NCBI GenBank assembly: GCA_910588285.1
Contig: CAJUQB010000076.1
Coordinates: 1 to 17,317, forward strand
Direction: 5' to 3'
Length of the DNA stretch: 17,317 nucleotides
DNA from: an uncultured Lachnospiraceae bacterium
GTDB taxonomy: Bacteria; Bacillota; Clostridia; Lachnospirales; Lachnospiraceae
Under the pieces are notes generated by a model. It saw only the letters and a list, made by a program, of their open reading frames with translations. It was not told the origin of the DNA and searched no databases. The translations under genes and the position numbers were made by a program. This document shows, in pieces, positions 7,586-14,798 of this stretch. Positions within the stretch are counted from its first letter, which is position 1; every line of letters begins with the position of its first letter.

Positions 7586-8407
7586 TCATTCTGTACGATA
7601 GGGGATGGTAATCTCCGCCTCCGCCCCCACCTGCCTGGTAGCGGAAAAGGTCAGGCCATACTCTCTGCCGTAAAGCATCTGGATCCGCTGGTGGATATTG
7701 GCCAGGGCAATCCCCCCATGCTTATCCTTACTGGCCTCCAGGGTGAGGGCTGCCCTTCGTATGCCCTGGATCTGCTGCTCCACCCGCTCCAGGGTCTGCG
7801 GATCCATTCCCGGTCCGTCGTCCTCCACCTGGATGATCAGCCGCTGGCTGGTCACTGTTATATGCACGGTGACGGTTCCCCCTTCTGCCTTTTTTTCCAG
7901 GCCATGGTAGATGGAATTTTCCACCAGAGGCTGGAGGATCAGCTTTGGTATCAGGGCATGGCGGGCCTCCTCCTCCTGGCTGTGGAATACCACCTGATAG
8001 GAAATGCGCTCCCCGAAACGGCGCTTTTGGATACTGATATAATTGTCAATATTATCCAATTCCTCTCCCACTGTCACAAAATCCTTCCGCTTGCTGATAT
8101 TGTAGCGGAAATAATTGGCCAAAGCCTCCGCCATCTCCGCTGCATCCATATCCTGGTTCATGATGGCCTCGCTGCGGATCACCTCCAGGGTATTGTAGAG
8201 GAAATGGGGATTGATCTGGCTCTGAAGGCTGACAATCTCCGCCTTCCTCCGATCCAGCTCGATCTCCTGCTCCCGCTCCTTCCGTTCCCGCTTCATCAGG
8301 GCGATCCCTTTTTTCAGCTTATGATACCGGCAGATCATCACGCCCCAGCCTGCAATAAGAACCGCCAATATGGCTGCCGCCAGCCCCCACAAAAGCCTCT
8401 GTTCCAT
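7586..8407 (-). CDS. Short YesM-type (HisKA_7TM-less, His_kinase family) sensor-domain-lacking histidine kinase
   Basis: 273 residues; AAGGAGG lies 5 bases before the ATG. Residues 5-26 form one membrane segment. There is then a short charged coiled-coil-like linker (28-60), the YesM-family phosphoacceptor box LQSQINPHFLYNTLE with His68, the N-box LVENSIYHG (161-169, Asn164), VEDDGPGM (194-201, ATP lid) and HGGIALANIHQRI (about 235-247). YesM-class kinases are usually near 580 residues with an extracellular Cache-type domain between two membrane helices. Here there is no room for one. It is an integral kinase whose input must come from its membrane helix, its linker or a partner protein. The neighbours are the cognate response regulator upstream and the pseudo-ATPase directly downstream. 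Confidence 0.9.
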   Translation of the reverse strand: MEQRLLWGLAAAILAVLIAGWGVMICRYHKLKKGIALMKRERKEREQEIELDRRKAEIVSLQSQINPHFLYNTLEVIRSEAIMNQDMDAAEMAEALANYFRYNISKRKDFVTVGEELDNIDNYISIQKRRFGERISYQVVFHSQEEEARHALIPKLILQPLVENSIYHGLEKKAEGGTVTVHITVTSQRLIIQVEDDGPGMDPQTLERVEQQIQGIRRAALTLEASKDKHGGIALANIHQRIQMLYGREYGLTFSATRQVGAEAEITIPYRTE

Positions 8408-8521
8408 AGAACCTCCTTATAAAAAGAATGCGCTCTGCGCATTCTTCGCGCCCGAGCGGTGCCGTTCACGGCTAATTTCACCTCCGCGAGGTGCGCATCC
8501 TGCCCGGAGGAATTTCCTAAA
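8408..8521 (-). repeat. Hairpin-rich spacer between response regulator and kinase genes
   Basis: Three consecutive perfect hairpins fill this 114-base gap: 8424-8446 (10-bp stem AAGAATGCGC), 8461-8472 (GCCGT-TC-ACGGC) and 8479-8493 (CACCTC-CGC-GAGGTG). The GAATGCGC/GCGCATTC arms match those in the dispersed repeat family (copies A and C). The GTGCGCATCCTG stretch also resembles their GTGCGCATTCCTG. I read it as a diverged member of, or a relative of, that family inserted inside the operon. Confidence 0.45.
8424..8446 (-). terminator. Terminator-like hairpin (possible attenuator) just before the kinase gene
   Basis: On the minus strand the perfect 10-bp stem AAGAATGCGC/GCGCATTCTT with a 3-base loop runs directly into TTTAT, giving five Ts in a row, and ends 8-10 bases before the kinase Shine-Dalgarno site. 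It could reduce read-through from the response regulator into the kinase and pseudo-ATPase genes. The stem is A/T-rich at its base, so termination would probably be partial. Confidence 0.45.
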
Positions 8522-10156
8522 TCATGAATACAGCTTCCGGTATTCAGAAGGCTTCATCCCCAGAGTCTTTTTGCAGAGCCGGCAGAAATACTTGACACTG
8601 GTATAGCCCACATACTCTGCCACCTGGGCAATGGGATAATCCGTTTTCCGCAGAAGCTCCACCGCATGCTCCATCCGCTTGGCTGTCAGATAATCGGAAA
8701 AGGTTACCCCCGTCTCCTTACGGAAAATGGCGCTGACGTAATTGGCAGACAGGTTCACCTGCTCGGACACCAGCTCCAGGGTAATGCTCTCCGCAAAATG
8801 CTCCTCCACATATTCCTTGATCACACGGATGGGCTTTGTCTGCTGCATCACAAGCTCCCTGCCGATGACCTCGATGCAGGAATCCAGAAGCTCCAGCAGA
8901 GCCTGCCACAGGCTCTCCTCCTCCTGTGCCGAATCCTCCTTCTCCGCAAAGGTGTCAAACATGGAAAATCCATCCGCCCGCTGCTCCACCAGCTCCTCAA
9001 ACACCTCCATAGCCGCATCTACTGTCTCCTGCAAAATATAGTAAATGGTAAGAGGACTGATATTCCGGTACTGCTTTATGGAAAACCGAAGCTCAAACAG
9101 CAGCTTGCGAAGGCCATCCATACTGCTGGCCCTAAGCTGGTTCTGAAGCAGCTCCCTCCGCTCCGGGGTAAAGATCTGCTCTACCGGCACCTGCTGGTAC
9201 TGGTGCCGGTCATACCAGATAATGTCCTGATTGGGCAGCAGGATCCGATAGCGCACTGCATCCCCCGCCGTAACGATACAGCGGTGGATCTCCCCGATCT
9301 GGCCCGCCTGACAGCTGATGCCGATCGTCATCCGAAGCCCTTCAAAAATGTCCAGGGTCTTTTCCAGCTTCTGGTACAGCTCCTCCACCTTCTGTATAAG
9401 CAGAGGCTCACTCTCTTTTGGATAATTCAGGAACAGCAGAATCCCTGAATGGATCAATACCCCAACCTCCTCACTGCCAAAGCCCTTCAGCCCCTCCTCT
9501 GCCGTCTCCCGCAGCCTCTCCAGAAGCTTATCAATCTTATAGCTGCTGTTTTCCACATTGTCCACCTTGATGCAGATTGCGCGGAATACCCCTTCCGTGA
9601 ATCCCATCTGGTACACCTCGTTGATCTCCTCTAAGGAGTCGATTCTCCGGTCAAGAAGCTTCCTTCCGTCAAAAATATAGCTGCTGATAAAATGGCGCCG
9701 CAGCTTATCACGATCCCGCTGATGCTGGCTCTGGATTTTCAGCAGGCTCTCCCGGGTGGAGCGCTCCTCCTTCAATATATCCACCAGCTTCTTCAAGCTG
9801 TCAATCAGCTCCTGCTGGTTAATGGGCTTTAGAAGATAGGCATCCACCCCATACTGCAGGGCTCCATGGGCATACTCAAAATGGCGGTATCCGCTGATCA
9901 CAATATATTTCAGGTTCAGGCGCTGCTGATGGCACCATTTTACCAGCTCAATCCCGTCACATTCCGGCATGCGGGCATCTGTGATCACAATATCGATTTC
10001 CTGCTCCTTCAGCACCTCAATGGCCTCCAGGCCATTGTACACCACCGCAGCCACAGACAGGTGCAGCTCCTCCCAGGGCACCAGATACCGGATCAGCTGG
10101 CAGACCTTCTTCTCATCATCTGCAATCAATACCTTCCATACCTTTTCTTCCTGCAT
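8522..10156 (-). CDS. YesN-type response regulator with AraC-family DNA-binding domain
   Basis: 544 residues from the ATG at 10156. The receiver domain (about 7-125) has the acidic pair Asp13-Asp14, phosphoacceptor Asp60 in VITDARMP, Ser/Gly in VISGYRHFEYA and Lys110 in YLLKPIN. The middle region (about 130-430) is a long helical and degenerate-cyclase-like segment usual in YesN proteins. The C-terminus (about 445-544) holds two helix-turn-helix motifs ending in SVKYFCRLCKKTLGMKPSEYRK, the AraC signature. The ATG follows the upstream stop codon by one base (TAA-A-ATG). No good Shine-Dalgarno lies close to it, whereas GGGAGGAG sits 8-9 bases before an in-frame TTG at 10168, so the protein may start there, 4 residues longer and overlapping the upstream gene. 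It should be phosphorylated by the kinase at 7586-8407 and act on the importer promoter. Confidence 0.92.
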   Translation of the reverse strand: MQEEKVWKVLIADDEKKVCQLIRYLVPWEELHLSVAAVVYNGLEAIEVLKEQEIDIVITDARMPECDGIELVKWCHQQRLNLKYIVISGYRHFEYAHGALQYGVDAYLLKPINQQELIDSLKKLVDILKEERSTRESLLKIQSQHQRDRDKLRRHFISSYIFDGRKLLDRRIDSLEEINEVYQMGFTEGVFRAICIKVDNVENSSYKIDKLLERLRETAEEGLKGFGSEEVGVLIHSGILLFLNYPKESEPLLIQKVEELYQKLEKTLDIFEGLRMTIGISCQAGQIGEIHRCIVTAGDAVRYRILLPNQDIIWYDRHQYQQVPVEQIFTPERRELLQNQLRASSMDGLRKLLFELRFSIKQYRNISPLTIYYILQETVDAAMEVFEELVEQRADGFSMFDTFAEKEDSAQEEESLWQALLELLDSCIEVIGRELVMQQTKPIRVIKEYVEEHFAESITLELVSEQVNLSANYVSAIFRKETGVTFSDYLTAKRMEHAVELLRKTDYPIAQVAEYVGYTSVKYFCRLCKKTLGMKPSEYRKLYS

Positions 10157-10157
10157 T

Positions 10158-11435
10158 TTAGTTTCCAACAGATAACTCCTCCCTTCCCAGCCGAAACGAA
10201 AGCTCGTAGGAAAACAGCTTTCCGGCTGTCTCCCACTCCATCCCCAGGATCTCGGTAATCTTTCCCAAGCGGTAAAAAAATGTGCTCTTATGGATATGAA
10301 GCTGCGCCGCACTTTTTACTGCATTGCGGTTCTGGGCCAGATAAATGCGCAGGGTATCCAGATATTCCGTGCGGTGGGCCTGGTCGTATTCCTTCAGCAC
10401 ATAGAGATCCGGATGCACCATGGCCCGGCAGGCCAGGTCGTTCAGATGTGTTTCTGCCATTGTCTCCACCTGATATTCTTCATAGAGTAGGATCCCTTTG
10501 TCCATCTCCCTGTGGAGGGCGAGCTGCAAAAGCTCCTGGGCCTGCCGGTAGTACTGAGGCATCCACATCAGATTCCGGCATCCATTGCTTACCGTCAGGC
10601 GCATATGGTTCATACGCAAAAACTCCGACAGCTTTATCTCCTCTGTCTCTGTAAAAGGCCGGCACCAGGCTGTGGAGCGTACCGCCACAAACATTCCCTG
10701 GTAGAGGAATGCCATGGTGTTTGGCAAAAGAGCCAGCATCTGCTCCAAAAAATACCCGGCATTGACAGGAAGCTGCCGCTGTGCCTCCACTGCCAGCACC
10801 ATCACCCAAAAATACTCCCTGTCCTGCCTTCCCAGCTGTCGGAACCTGGTACGGATATAAGCCTCATCCGGCATGGTTCCCTCAACCAGGTCTGCCAGAA
10901 AATATTCGTACTTCATGCCGGCCCGTTCCGTAAAAAAGCTGCTTTTCTGCATTTCCAGGGACACCATACCGGCCAGAAACTCCATCAGCTCCTGATCCTT
11001 CTCCTGAAAGGGATGCTCCAGGGCCGAGCTGCACAGATAGCCCACCATATTGTGGCGGATCCGCACCGGACAGTACATCATAACCACATCCGGCTCCCTC
11101 CGGTGTGTGAGAAAGGCATGCTCCGCCTGATAGAGCTTCGCCACAACCCCCTCCCGCTGCATGGCTGCCACTGCCTCGGTCTTCATGTAAAGCTTCCCCC
11201 GATAAAGCTCAAAATCCTCCTTCTCCGCCACCGGATACCGCTCCATAACGGAAAAAGAGGTATCGCACAAGGTCAGCGGATTCCCCATCATACCATAAGC
11301 CCTCTGCAGCAGCAGCCCCGCCCCCTCATTCTCCTGCAGGACCCGCAAAAGCTCCCCCTTCTGCCGCTCCCATTGAAGCTCCTCCAAAAGCCGGCTGTCA
11401 TTCAATTGCTGAATTTCCGATTCCATCTCCTCCAT
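10158..11435 (-). CDS. PucR/CdaR-type transcriptional regulator
   Basis: 425 residues. AGGAGG lies 4 bases before the ATG at 11435; an in-frame ATG at 11426 with its own GGAGG is an alternative. Residues 1-35 are a charged helix. About 40-165 resembles a GAF-like input domain (LTLCDTSFSVMERYP, then VMMYCPVRIRHNMVGYLCSS). About 175-330 is a middle domain like that of CdaR proteins. Residues 358-415 are the PucR-type C-terminal helix-turn-helix (LRIYLAQNRNAVKSAAQLHIHKSTFFYRLGKITEILG). This family usually senses a small molecule and controls nearby catabolic genes. It shares its transcript with the response regulator (translationally coupled stop/start) and is divergent from the ene-reductase. 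Two regulator types in one operon is unusual. Confidence 0.88.
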   Translation of the reverse strand: MEEMESEIQQLNDSRLLEELQWERQKGELLRVLQENEGAGLLLQRAYGMMGNPLTLCDTSFSVMERYPVAEKEDFELYRGKLYMKTEAVAAMQREGVVAKLYQAEHAFLTHRREPDVVMMYCPVRIRHNMVGYLCSSALEHPFQEKDQELMEFLAGMVSLEMQKSSFFTERAGMKYEYFLADLVEGTMPDEAYIRTRFRQLGRQDREYFWVMVLAVEAQRQLPVNAGYFLEQMLALLPNTMAFLYQGMFVAVRSTAWCRPFTETEEIKLSEFLRMNHMRLTVSNGCRNLMWMPQYYRQAQELLQLALHREMDKGILLYEEYQVETMAETHLNDLACRAMVHPDLYVLKEYDQAHRTEYLDTLRIYLAQNRNAVKSAAQLHIHKSTFFYRLGKITEILGMEWETAGKLFSYELSFRLGREELSVGN

Positions 11436-11478
11436 CCGTCCTCCTCTTATTGATAGAATAAATCCCTATATCATAACC

Positions 11479-11508
11479 GATGTATTCAGACAAAAGTCTG
11501 AATACATC
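11479..11508. promoter_or_regulatory. Perfect 13-bp inverted repeat upstream of the PucR-type regulator
   Basis: GATGTATTCAGAC, a 4-base AAAA centre, and the exact reverse complement GTCTGAATACATC. It lies 44 bases before the regulator ATG, inside the predicted leader. No U-run follows on either strand, so it is not a standard terminator. It is an operator candidate for autoregulation, or an mRNA leader hairpin. Confidence 0.55.
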
Positions 11509-11587
11509 TCTTACACAGCGCTTCCTTTTCTCATTCTGTCGGATGCATTTTCTACCGGTCTGCTGTATACTTATCTTCGTACTTTAG

Positions 11588-11616
11588 ATTATAACAGGAA
11601 TTTATTCTTTCCGCAA
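11588..11616 (-). promoter_or_regulatory. Promoter of the regulator operon
   Basis: On the minus strand TTGCGG (11616-11611), a 17-base spacer and a perfect TATAAT (11593-11588). The start would be near 11581, giving a leader of about 145 bases that contains the inverted repeat at 11479-11508. Confidence 0.55.
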
Positions 11617-11654
11617 CTACAGCCATCTTTATACTTTTGTACAATATACAGGCT

Positions 11655-11800
11655 GTTACTATTCACGGCCCAAGGGCCGCTTATAGTAACGATTCGGGGC
11701 GATATTCCGAATTTTGCTACGCAAAAATCGCCCCTCACTCCTGAATCATTTTCTCACGGAATGCGCAGCTAGTGCGCATTCCTGACCCGTGAAAAGTAAC
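11655..11800 (+). repeat. Dispersed palindromic repeat, copy C: MITE-like, 146 bp with terminal inverted repeats
   Basis: This is the most complete copy. The ends are GTTACTATTCACGG (11655-11668) and CCGTGAAAAGTAAC (11787-11800), inverted repeats with one mismatch. Inside are three nested hairpins: GTTACTAT...ATAGTAAC around CGGCCC-AA-GGGCCG (11655-11690), GGGGCGAT...ATCGCCCC around TTTTGC-TAC-GCAAAA, and a perfect 10-bp stem GGAATGCGCA-GCTAG-TGCGCATTCC. There is no open reading frame, so it would need a transposase in trans. I see no clear target-site duplication. It lies in the divergent intergenic region, between the regulator promoter and the ene-reductase. The remainder of 11801-11904 shows no promoter I can support. 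Confidence 0.75.
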
Positions 11801-11904
11801 AGAAGCTCTTAGCTTAGGAACCGGAACAAAGCTGGATGACATGTGATTCCCTTTGCCCATCCCCTTCCTTTGCTAAGCCCCCACACACAGAAAGGAGCCC
11901 TTTC

Positions 11905-13938
11905 ATGACACCCACACCCCCAAACCCAAAATACCCCCACCTCCTGTCCCCCATCACCATCCGGGGCAGGGAGTACCGCAACCGCATGATTGCCGCCCCC
12001 ACCCTCTTTGCCCACTCGGTTTATTTCCTTCCGGAAATTCGGGAAAATGTGTACCGCATGGTAGAGTACCGGGCCAGGGGAGGCTTCGCCGCTGTCTCTA
12101 CCGGCGAGCTCTGCGTCAACTTTGAGGAGGGCATCACCTCCTTTGTAGACCGGCCCATTGATTTCACCTGCTTTGCGGGGGAGGATTTTGAGCTGGCAAA
12201 GGAGTATGCCAACCGCATCAAAAAGCATGAGGCTATCGCATACCTGGAATTCTGCCATGAGGGCTCCCGGGCAGAGACAAAGACCCCCTACAAGCCCTGG
12301 GGGCCGGATCCCTACATCCGTGAGGACGGTGTACAGGTTCAGGCTCTGAACCGGGAAATGATGGAAAAGATCTGCAATGATTTCCGGGTCATTGCCCGTT
12401 TCGCAAGGGAATGCGGCTTTGACGGCGTCCTGGTACACGGAGGCCACGGCTTCAACATGCAGCAGTTCATCTCTCCTCTCACCAACCACCGCACGGACGA
12501 ATTCGGCGGCTCCATGGAAAACCGTGCCCGTTTTCCCAAAATGCTCCTGTCCGCAGTCCGGGAGGGCATCGGGGAGGACATGATCCTGGAGCTTCGCTTC
12601 TCCGCAGAGGACGGGATTCCCGGGGGCATGACCATTGAAGACACCGTGGATTTCTGCCGGGAAATCGACGGCATGGCAGATATCATTCACATATCCAACG
12701 GACTGAAATGGAAGGGCAACCGCACGCAGACCTTCTCCGACTTTTTTGATATTCACGGTGTAAACGTGGAGTTTGCCGCAAAGGTCAAGGCTGCGGTGAC
12801 AAAATCAAAGGTAGCTGTCATCGGCGGCCTGAACGATCCCGGAATGTGCGAGGAGATCATCGCCTCCGGCCAGGCGGATTTCGTAGAATTTGGCCGTCAG
12901 GGCTTTGCAGACCCTGATTTTCCCAATAAGGTCATTTCCGGCCGGGAAGACTATATCCGCCGCTGTGTCCGCTGCTTTCAGTGCTACCCCGGCTCCTTTG
13001 AGCACGAGACCGACAAGCCTCTGTGGGAGCGCGGCATGACAAAGGAGCAGGTGGCAGGGATCTTCACGCCGGCCGCCATGGGCCGCTGTGCCATTAACCC
13101 CAATTCCGGCTTTGATCACTATCCCGACCGGATGCCGATTCCATCCAAAAGCCGGAATGTGCTGATTGTGGGAGGCGGCGCTGCCGGGCTCCAGGCAGCC
13201 ATCACCGCCAGGGAGCGTGGACATCAGGTTACCCTGGTGGAGCAGTCCGGCCGGTTGGGGGGAACCATCAATTTTACGGACCTGGATATGGATAAGGCAG
13301 ATCTTCGGAACTTTAAGAACCTGCTGATCCGGGAGGCCACGGAATGCGGCGCCAGGATTTTGATGAATACTACCGCTGACCGGGCCCTGATAGAGCAAAT
13401 CAGCCCGGACCAGATCCTGATTGCCGTAGGCGCCCACCCGGCTAAGCCGCCCATTGCAGGCATTGAACAGGCCATGGACGCCCTCTCTGCCTACTATCAT
13501 ATGGAACAGATCGGAAAAAATGTAGTGCTGGTGGGAGGCGGCCTGGTGGGCTGTGAGGTTGGCCTGCATCTGGCAGGCCACGGGCATACTGTCACTGTGG
13601 TGGAAATGCAGCCCATGATGGCTCCCGAAACTTACTGCTACTACCGCAATGCCCTGCTGGACGAGATGGACAAGCGCAGGATACGGCAGGTACTTGAGGC
13701 AAAATGCCTGGCATTTACCGAGACAGGCATTTGGATTGTGGAAAAGGGCGCCCGGCATTTCCTGGCTGCCGATACCTGTGTCTACTCCATGGGAATGACA
13801 CCCAACCAGAATACGGTGGATGCCCTCCTTGAAGCAGCCGGCAGCATCCCGGCCCGCCTCATCGGTGATTGTGAGAGAGCCGGCAAGCTGGGGGATGCCG
13901 TCCGGGCCGGCTATATGGCCGCTATGGAGATTTTGTAG
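11905..13938 (+). CDS. FMN/FAD/Fe-S ene-reductase, 2,4-dienoyl-CoA reductase / BaiCD-like NADH:flavin oxidoreductase
   Basis: 677 residues; AAAGGAG lies 8 bases before the ATG. Residues 1-350 form an old-yellow-enzyme barrel (SPITIRGREYRNRMIAAPTL; HGGHGFNMQQFISPLTNHRTDEFGGSMENR at 178-207). Cysteines 354, 357, 360 and 395 are the expected [4Fe-4S] ligands. Residues 419-end are a two-dinucleotide-fold FAD/NAD(P)H module (VLIVGGGAAGLQAA at 419-432, VLVGGGLVGCEVGLHLA at 541-557, final GDCERAGKL...AVRAGYMAA). The enzyme passes electrons from NAD(P)H through FAD and the cluster to FMN and reduces a conjugated C=C bond in the cytoplasm. Oddities: Phe183 stands where FadH has its proton-donor Tyr166, and the Cys spacing is x2, x2, x34 instead of x2, x3, x11. 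Either a different substrate or a different proton donor is likely. It is divergent from the regulator operon. Confidence 0.9.
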   Translation: MTPTPPNPKYPHLLSPITIRGREYRNRMIAAPTLFAHSVYFLPEIRENVYRMVEYRARGGFAAVSTGELCVNFEEGITSFVDRPIDFTCFAGEDFELAKEYANRIKKHEAIAYLEFCHEGSRAETKTPYKPWGPDPYIREDGVQVQALNREMMEKICNDFRVIARFARECGFDGVLVHGGHGFNMQQFISPLTNHRTDEFGGSMENRARFPKMLLSAVREGIGEDMILELRFSAEDGIPGGMTIEDTVDFCREIDGMADIIHISNGLKWKGNRTQTFSDFFDIHGVNVEFAAKVKAAVTKSKVAVIGGLNDPGMCEEIIASGQADFVEFGRQGFADPDFPNKVISGREDYIRRCVRCFQCYPGSFEHETDKPLWERGMTKEQVAGIFTPAAMGRCAINPNSGFDHYPDRMPIPSKSRNVLIVGGGAAGLQAAITARERGHQVTLVEQSGRLGGTINFTDLDMDKADLRNFKNLLIREATECGARILMNTTADRALIEQISPDQILIAVGAHPAKPPIAGIEQAMDALSAYYHMEQIGKNVVLVGGGLVGCEVGLHLAGHGHTVTVVEMQPMMAPETYCYYRNALLDEMDKRRIRQVLEAKCLAFTETGIWIVEKGARHFLAADTCVYSMGMTPNQNTVDALLEAAGSIPARLIGDCERAGKLGDAVRAGYMAAMEIL

Positions 13939-14281
13939 ATGACATAAGCATAAAGGAAAATGAGAACCGCCGCATATGGGGTACATGGGTTCTTACTCAA
14001 GATTAGGTAAGACCTATACATCCCATAGCGAAACCAGCCCTATATAATTTAGAACACCCGGTAGTATATACTCCCAAAAGTATAGAAGTTCAACAAGCCT
14101 GTATCAAAGAAAGAGAATTTTATATAACTTTTTACATTAAACTTGAAACGGTCTCCAGTTTAGGCAACGGTCAATAAACTATCAGCCACATCCATTCGAA
14201 TATAACAGCTATTTCAATTCCATTTTTCTAAGCTCCGATAACTGATTTCGCTTTCCATATACAACTGCTAGGGGCGGTAAT
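13939..14281. other. Intergenic region without recognisable gene
   Basis: Frames are short and broken on both strands. A weak inverted repeat just after the ene-reductase stop (GAGAACC ... GGGTTCTTACTC, about 13963-13998) may end that transcript but has no U-run. AAGATTAGGTA at 13999-14009 matches 11 bases of the importer operator, but without a second half-site 20 bases away. AGTATATACT near 14064 is a short perfect palindrome. Confidence 0.5.
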
Positions 14282-14321
14282 AAAAACCCCCTCCCAGGCC
14301 GGTGGTTAAGGCCTGGGAGGG
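14282..14321 (-). terminator. Intrinsic terminator of the 95-residue membrane protein gene
   Basis: A 12-bp perfect stem (CCCTCCCAGGCC, 14289-14300, with 14310-14321) and a 9-base loop. On the minus strand it is followed by GGTTTTTATTA, a good U-run, 25 bases after the stop codon. On the plus strand it runs into AGTTTTCC, so it may also work weakly the other way. Confidence 0.85.
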
Positions 14322-14345
14322 AGTTTTCCCAAAAACACACTTCCC

Positions 14346-14633
14346 TTACATAAAATATCCAAAGTACTGCAGCAGGACATAAAAGAACATACTGAAATTA
14401 ATCAAGATCATTGCCAAAAATACCAGCGCCATCGCGACGTGCAAATATCTCATTTTGCTATGGCATGCTTCCCGGCAGGATAGACAGGCATTGACTGTCC
14501 ACAGGATCAGTAAGGGATTCCACCCCAACAGCGGAAATAAAAACATGAAACCGAAGGAGATCCAGGCAAACAGCCGGTACCGGCGGCTTGGAACCAGAAT
14601 CCATTCCTGGGAAAAATTTCTTATTCTCTCCAT
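14346..14633 (-). CDS. Small membrane protein, function unknown
   Basis: 95 residues from the ATG at 14633, which has GGAG/GAGGGG 8-12 bases upstream. An in-frame ATG at 14666 exists, but it lies almost on the predicted transcription start and has a poor ribosome site. A short basic N-terminus (MERIRNFSQEWILVPSRRYR) precedes two hydrophobic segments (about residues 22-48, LFAWISFGFMFLFPLLGWNP..., and about 67-95, VAMALVFLAMILINFSMFFYVLL). A polar loop CLSCREACHSKMR with three Cys lies between them. A monocistronic unit with clear promoter and terminator suggests a live gene. I recognise no family. A decayed copy lies immediately upstream. Confidence 0.7.
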   Translation of the reverse strand: MERIRNFSQEWILVPSRRYRLFAWISFGFMFLFPLLGWNPLLILWTVNACLSCREACHSKMRYLHVAMALVFLAMILINFSMFFYVLLQYFGYFM

Positions 14634-14679
14634 AGAAACACCCCTCTCCAGAATTAAAACAGACATCTTTCTTAGTTCT

Positions 14680-14707
14680 ATTTTACCACAAAAAGCAGTA
14701 TTGTAAA
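14680..14707 (-). promoter_or_regulatory. Promoter of the small membrane protein gene
   Basis: On the minus strand TTTACA (14707-14702), a 16-base spacer and TAAAAT (14685-14680). The predicted start near 14673 supports using the internal ATG at 14633, which leaves a leader of about 40 bases. Confidence 0.55.
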
Positions 14708-14798
14708 TGAAAAATTTTTTAATTAGCGAAACAACTAGTAAATCGAATCAGATGGCTAACTATAGCATTATCCTTAATCCGTGAAGTTTAATTATTCT

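Noticed and set aside
7535..8422. 295-codon plus-strand frame opposite the kinase
   Set aside because: The opposite strand encodes all histidine kinase boxes; this frame is Leu/His/Gln-rich shadow sequence.
10157..10312. N-terminal extension of the response regulator
   Set aside because: The extension overlaps the coding end of the PucR-type gene and precedes the receiver domain by over 50 unrelated residues. Starts at 10156 or 10168 fit the domain.
11655..11800. CRISPR-like or riboswitch reading of the folded element
   Set aside because: There is no regularly spaced identical repeat set, and the sequence recurs in other intergenic regions with different neighbours and orientations, which fits a dispersed repeat better than a riboswitch.
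11836..11904. Upstream ATG for the ene-reductase
   Set aside because: The added 23 residues do not belong to the barrel, and the AAAGGAG site points to the ATG at 11905.
11809..12756. 315-codon minus-strand frame opposite the ene-reductase
   Set aside because: It lies antisense to a gene with unmistakable enzyme motifs, has no ribosome site, and its translation looks like low-complexity Gly/Pro/Val shadow sequence.
12805..13986. 393-codon minus-strand frame opposite the ene-reductase
   Set aside because: Same reason: a shadow in G+C-rich codon-biased DNA, with no family features.
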